From Spirochaetia bacterium (GTDB lineage Bacteria > Spirochaetota > Spirochaetia > PWKH01): a DNA stretch of 25,318 bases. Both the position numbers and the translations under genes were made by a program. The stretch covers positions 1-25,318 of the forward strand of contig SKXS01000131.1 of the NCBI GenBank assembly GCA_007128345.1, written 5' to 3'. How positions within the stretch are numbered: position 1 is the first letter of the stretch; every line of letters starts with the position of its first letter. This document shows, piece by piece, positions 23,914 to 25,318 of the stretch. The notes under the pieces are model-generated. The model did no database searches. It was given only the letters and a program-made list of their open reading frames with translations, and was not told the origin of the DNA.

Positions 23914-25318
23914 TTGGCCGGATTGGTGAAAATTCTTCTCGCAATCATCATACTGTTCGCAGGACTTGCCGCAGCAGCGCTGCTCGTGATTCCGGAATAC
24001 CTGGATCCGCTCTTTCCTCTTATGGAGCAGGCATATGGCTGGGCAGCCTGGGCTGAAGAGATGCTCTTTTATGCAGTATGGTATGTTCCCGTGTTTCTTT
24101 TCTTTTTCGGCATGGTTCTCTTCTCCCGCCGCGTACGCAGGCGGCTTTTAGCGCTGCTGGTGCTTTCGCTTATTCCGTTTGTGACTGCCGTCATATACCT
24201 GCATCTGCTGTTTACCGGGACCGATACCCCCATAGCCGGATACCTCATCGAGCTGCTGGGAAGAAATCCAGCGGTCTACACAGTCTTTACCATTCTCGTG
24301 CTTGAACTCATCCTGTTTTTCCTCGGGGCGGTCAACCTGTTTCGTGACGATGAGCCGAAACGTCAGGCAGCTCAGAGTGAACTGAGGAGAGACGAGGCTG
24401 CTGTCTTGAAAGTGTTACCCAAAGCACAGCCGGAACTTCTGACTGCCGCAAGCCAGGATGACAGGCTCTCATTCCCCGAGGTGCCGGGCATCCTTGATAT
24501 GAAATCCTTCAGGAAATACCAGCAGCGCAGATCTGCAGATGAAATGGAACCGGATGCATTTGAAAGACCGGACGAACGGGAACTGCCTGCGCATCCGCCT
24601 GTGCCCCCGAAACGCGATGCCCCCCAGGATATCCCGGAATCTTCCCGGGAAGACGAACGCAGTGATGCGGTGCTTGCGGCTGAAGGGACCTATGAAACGC
24701 AGGAGGACCTCTCGCCCCTTGCGCGCGAACCGGTTGATCTGGTCAATACGGTAACTCCTACGCTTCCTCCCGAGGATCCGAAGTTTCATAACCTTCCCCA
24801 TTCGGGCAAGCAGAAAGATCAGGATGAGGCGGGTATTGACCATGACTGGGATCGCCGGGAAAGCGAGGCTGGAACGAAGAGGAAACGCCGGGGAATCATC
24901 GCCCCCATGATAGACTACGTACTGCCGCCTGAATCCCTGCTCTCCAGCTATCCCCAGGCAGCCGTTGAGGATGATGCCTACACCAAGGCCGCTGCAAATG
25001 CGCTTATGCAGACCTTCAGGGAGTTCGGCATTGAAGCCAAGCTGACGGGAATCCAGAAGGGTCCCGTGGTGACCATGTTTGAGATCCTTCCGGCGCCGGG
25101 CGTGCGGGTATCTGCTGTAACCAATCTTTCGGATAACATCGCGCTTCAGCTGGCGGCTTCCCGTGTGCGTATTGTGGCTCCCATTCCGGGGAAGCAGGCG
25201 GTGGGCATTGAAGTGCCCAACCGCAGGAGGACCATTGTCTCCTTCAAGGAGATGCTGGACGCCATGGATGAGCATAACCACTACAAGATTCCCATGGTGC
25301 TCGGCAAGGACATCATGG
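23914..25318 (+). CDS. ftsK: DNA translocase FtsK/SpoIIIE (5' part)
   Basis: The gene runs off the right edge after 468 codons. FtsK anchors at the division septum and pumps chromosomal DNA to resolve dimers and clear the septum. The N-terminal domain has four membrane segments (about residues 6-26, 50-70, 75-98 and 118-138). A long, acidic and proline-containing linker follows (about 145-325). The visible start of the motor, the alpha domain, contains GPVVTMFEILPAPGVRVS, VTNLSDNIALQLAAS and RIVAPIPGKQAVGIEVPN; the Walker motifs lie beyond the window. The start is TTG at 23914: an in-frame TAG sits at 23902-23904, and AGGAG at 23903-23907 is 6 nt upstream. GTG at 23926 is the next possibility. 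Confidence 0.94.
   Translation, partial: MAGLVKILLAIIILFAGLAAAALLVIPEYLDPLFPLMEQAYGWAAWAEEMLFYAVWYVPVFLFFFGMVLFSRRVRRRLLALLVLSLIPFVTAVIYLHLLFTGTDTPIAGYLIELLGRNPAVYTVFTILVLELILFFLGAVNLFRDDEPKRQAAQSELRRDEAAVLKVLPKAQPELLTAASQDDRLSFPEVPGILDMKSFRKYQQRRSADEMEPDAFERPDERELPAHPPVPPKRDAPQDIPESSREDERSDAVLAAEGTYETQEDLSPLAREPVDLVNTVTPTLPPEDPKFHNLPHSGKQKDQDEAGIDHDWDRRESEAGTKRKRRGIIAPMIDYVLPPESLLSSYPQAAVEDDAYTKAAANALMQTFREFGIEAKLTGIQKGPVVTMFEILPAPGVRVSAVTNLSDNIALQLAASRVRIVAPIPGKQAVGIEVPNRRRTIVSFKEMLDAMDEHNHYKIPMVLGKDIM

Noticed and set aside
24469..25281. A 270-codon minus-strand frame over ftsK
   Set aside because: Antisense to the FtsK linker and alpha domain; no recognisable features.
1..25318. CRISPR array, prophage or defence island
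   Set aside because: No regularly spaced repeats, no cas, phage or toxin-antitoxin genes; almost all genes are core functions.

Overview
The window is a gene-dense stretch of about 25 kb, mostly moderately high in G+C, from an anaerobic bacterium with a diderm envelope. The envelope inference rests on lipoproteins, a barrel-like exported protein and undecaprenyl-PP recycling. The metabolism seen (Na+-translocating NADH:quinone oxidoreductase, pyruvate:ferredoxin oxidoreductase, superoxide reductase, rubrerythrin, rubredoxin) and the style of the lipoproteins and FtsK suggest a free-living spirochaete of the Spirochaetaceae/Treponemataceae type. That assignment is inference from general resemblance, not from a search. 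No CRISPR array, prophage, intact insertion sequence, rRNA or tRNA was found.

Layout. (1) 1-3371 +: the end of an nqr operon (nqrC 3' part, nqrD, nqrE, nqrF) followed by an unrecognised 155-residue protein. (2) 3600-7130 +: nifJ (PFOR) with its own promoter and a strong terminator. (3) 7177-7535: a gene-free, partly AT-rich gap holding an unexplained 106-bp dyad element. (4) 7536-9285 -: an oxygen-defence operon read rubrerythrin, desulfoferrodoxin, ferritin, then a 53-residue rubredoxin, ending in a perfect 12-bp terminator. A WYL-domain regulator lies just upstream on the same strand. (5) 10536-15756 +: pepT followed by three exported envelope proteins of unknown function, two of them lipoproteins with LPP20-like regions. 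(6) 15746-18178 -: an overlapping operon for an inositol-monophosphatase-family enzyme, endonuclease IV and a glycerophosphodiester phosphodiesterase. (7) 18320-19072 +: a PP2C phosphatase divergent from that operon. (8) 19136-25318 +: mnmE, mnmG, rsmG, uppP and the 5' part of ftsK, a housekeeping block for tRNA/rRNA modification, cell-wall lipid recycling and chromosome segregation.

How the parts fit. PFOR makes acetyl-CoA and reduced ferredoxin from pyruvate. Nqr moves electrons from NADH to quinone while pumping Na+. Both depend on Fe-S clusters. The neighbouring operon provides superoxide reductase, peroxide-reducing rubrerythrin, a rubredoxin able to feed both with electrons, and ferritin to sequester the iron. 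This is the standard anaerobe answer to oxygen exposure.

The window is mainly ordinary core genome. The points most worth a second look are the dyad element at 7228-7333, the pepT-linked envelope trio, the unknown gene behind nqrF, an mnmE that appears leaderless, and two alternative hairpins at the ftsK ribosome-binding site.
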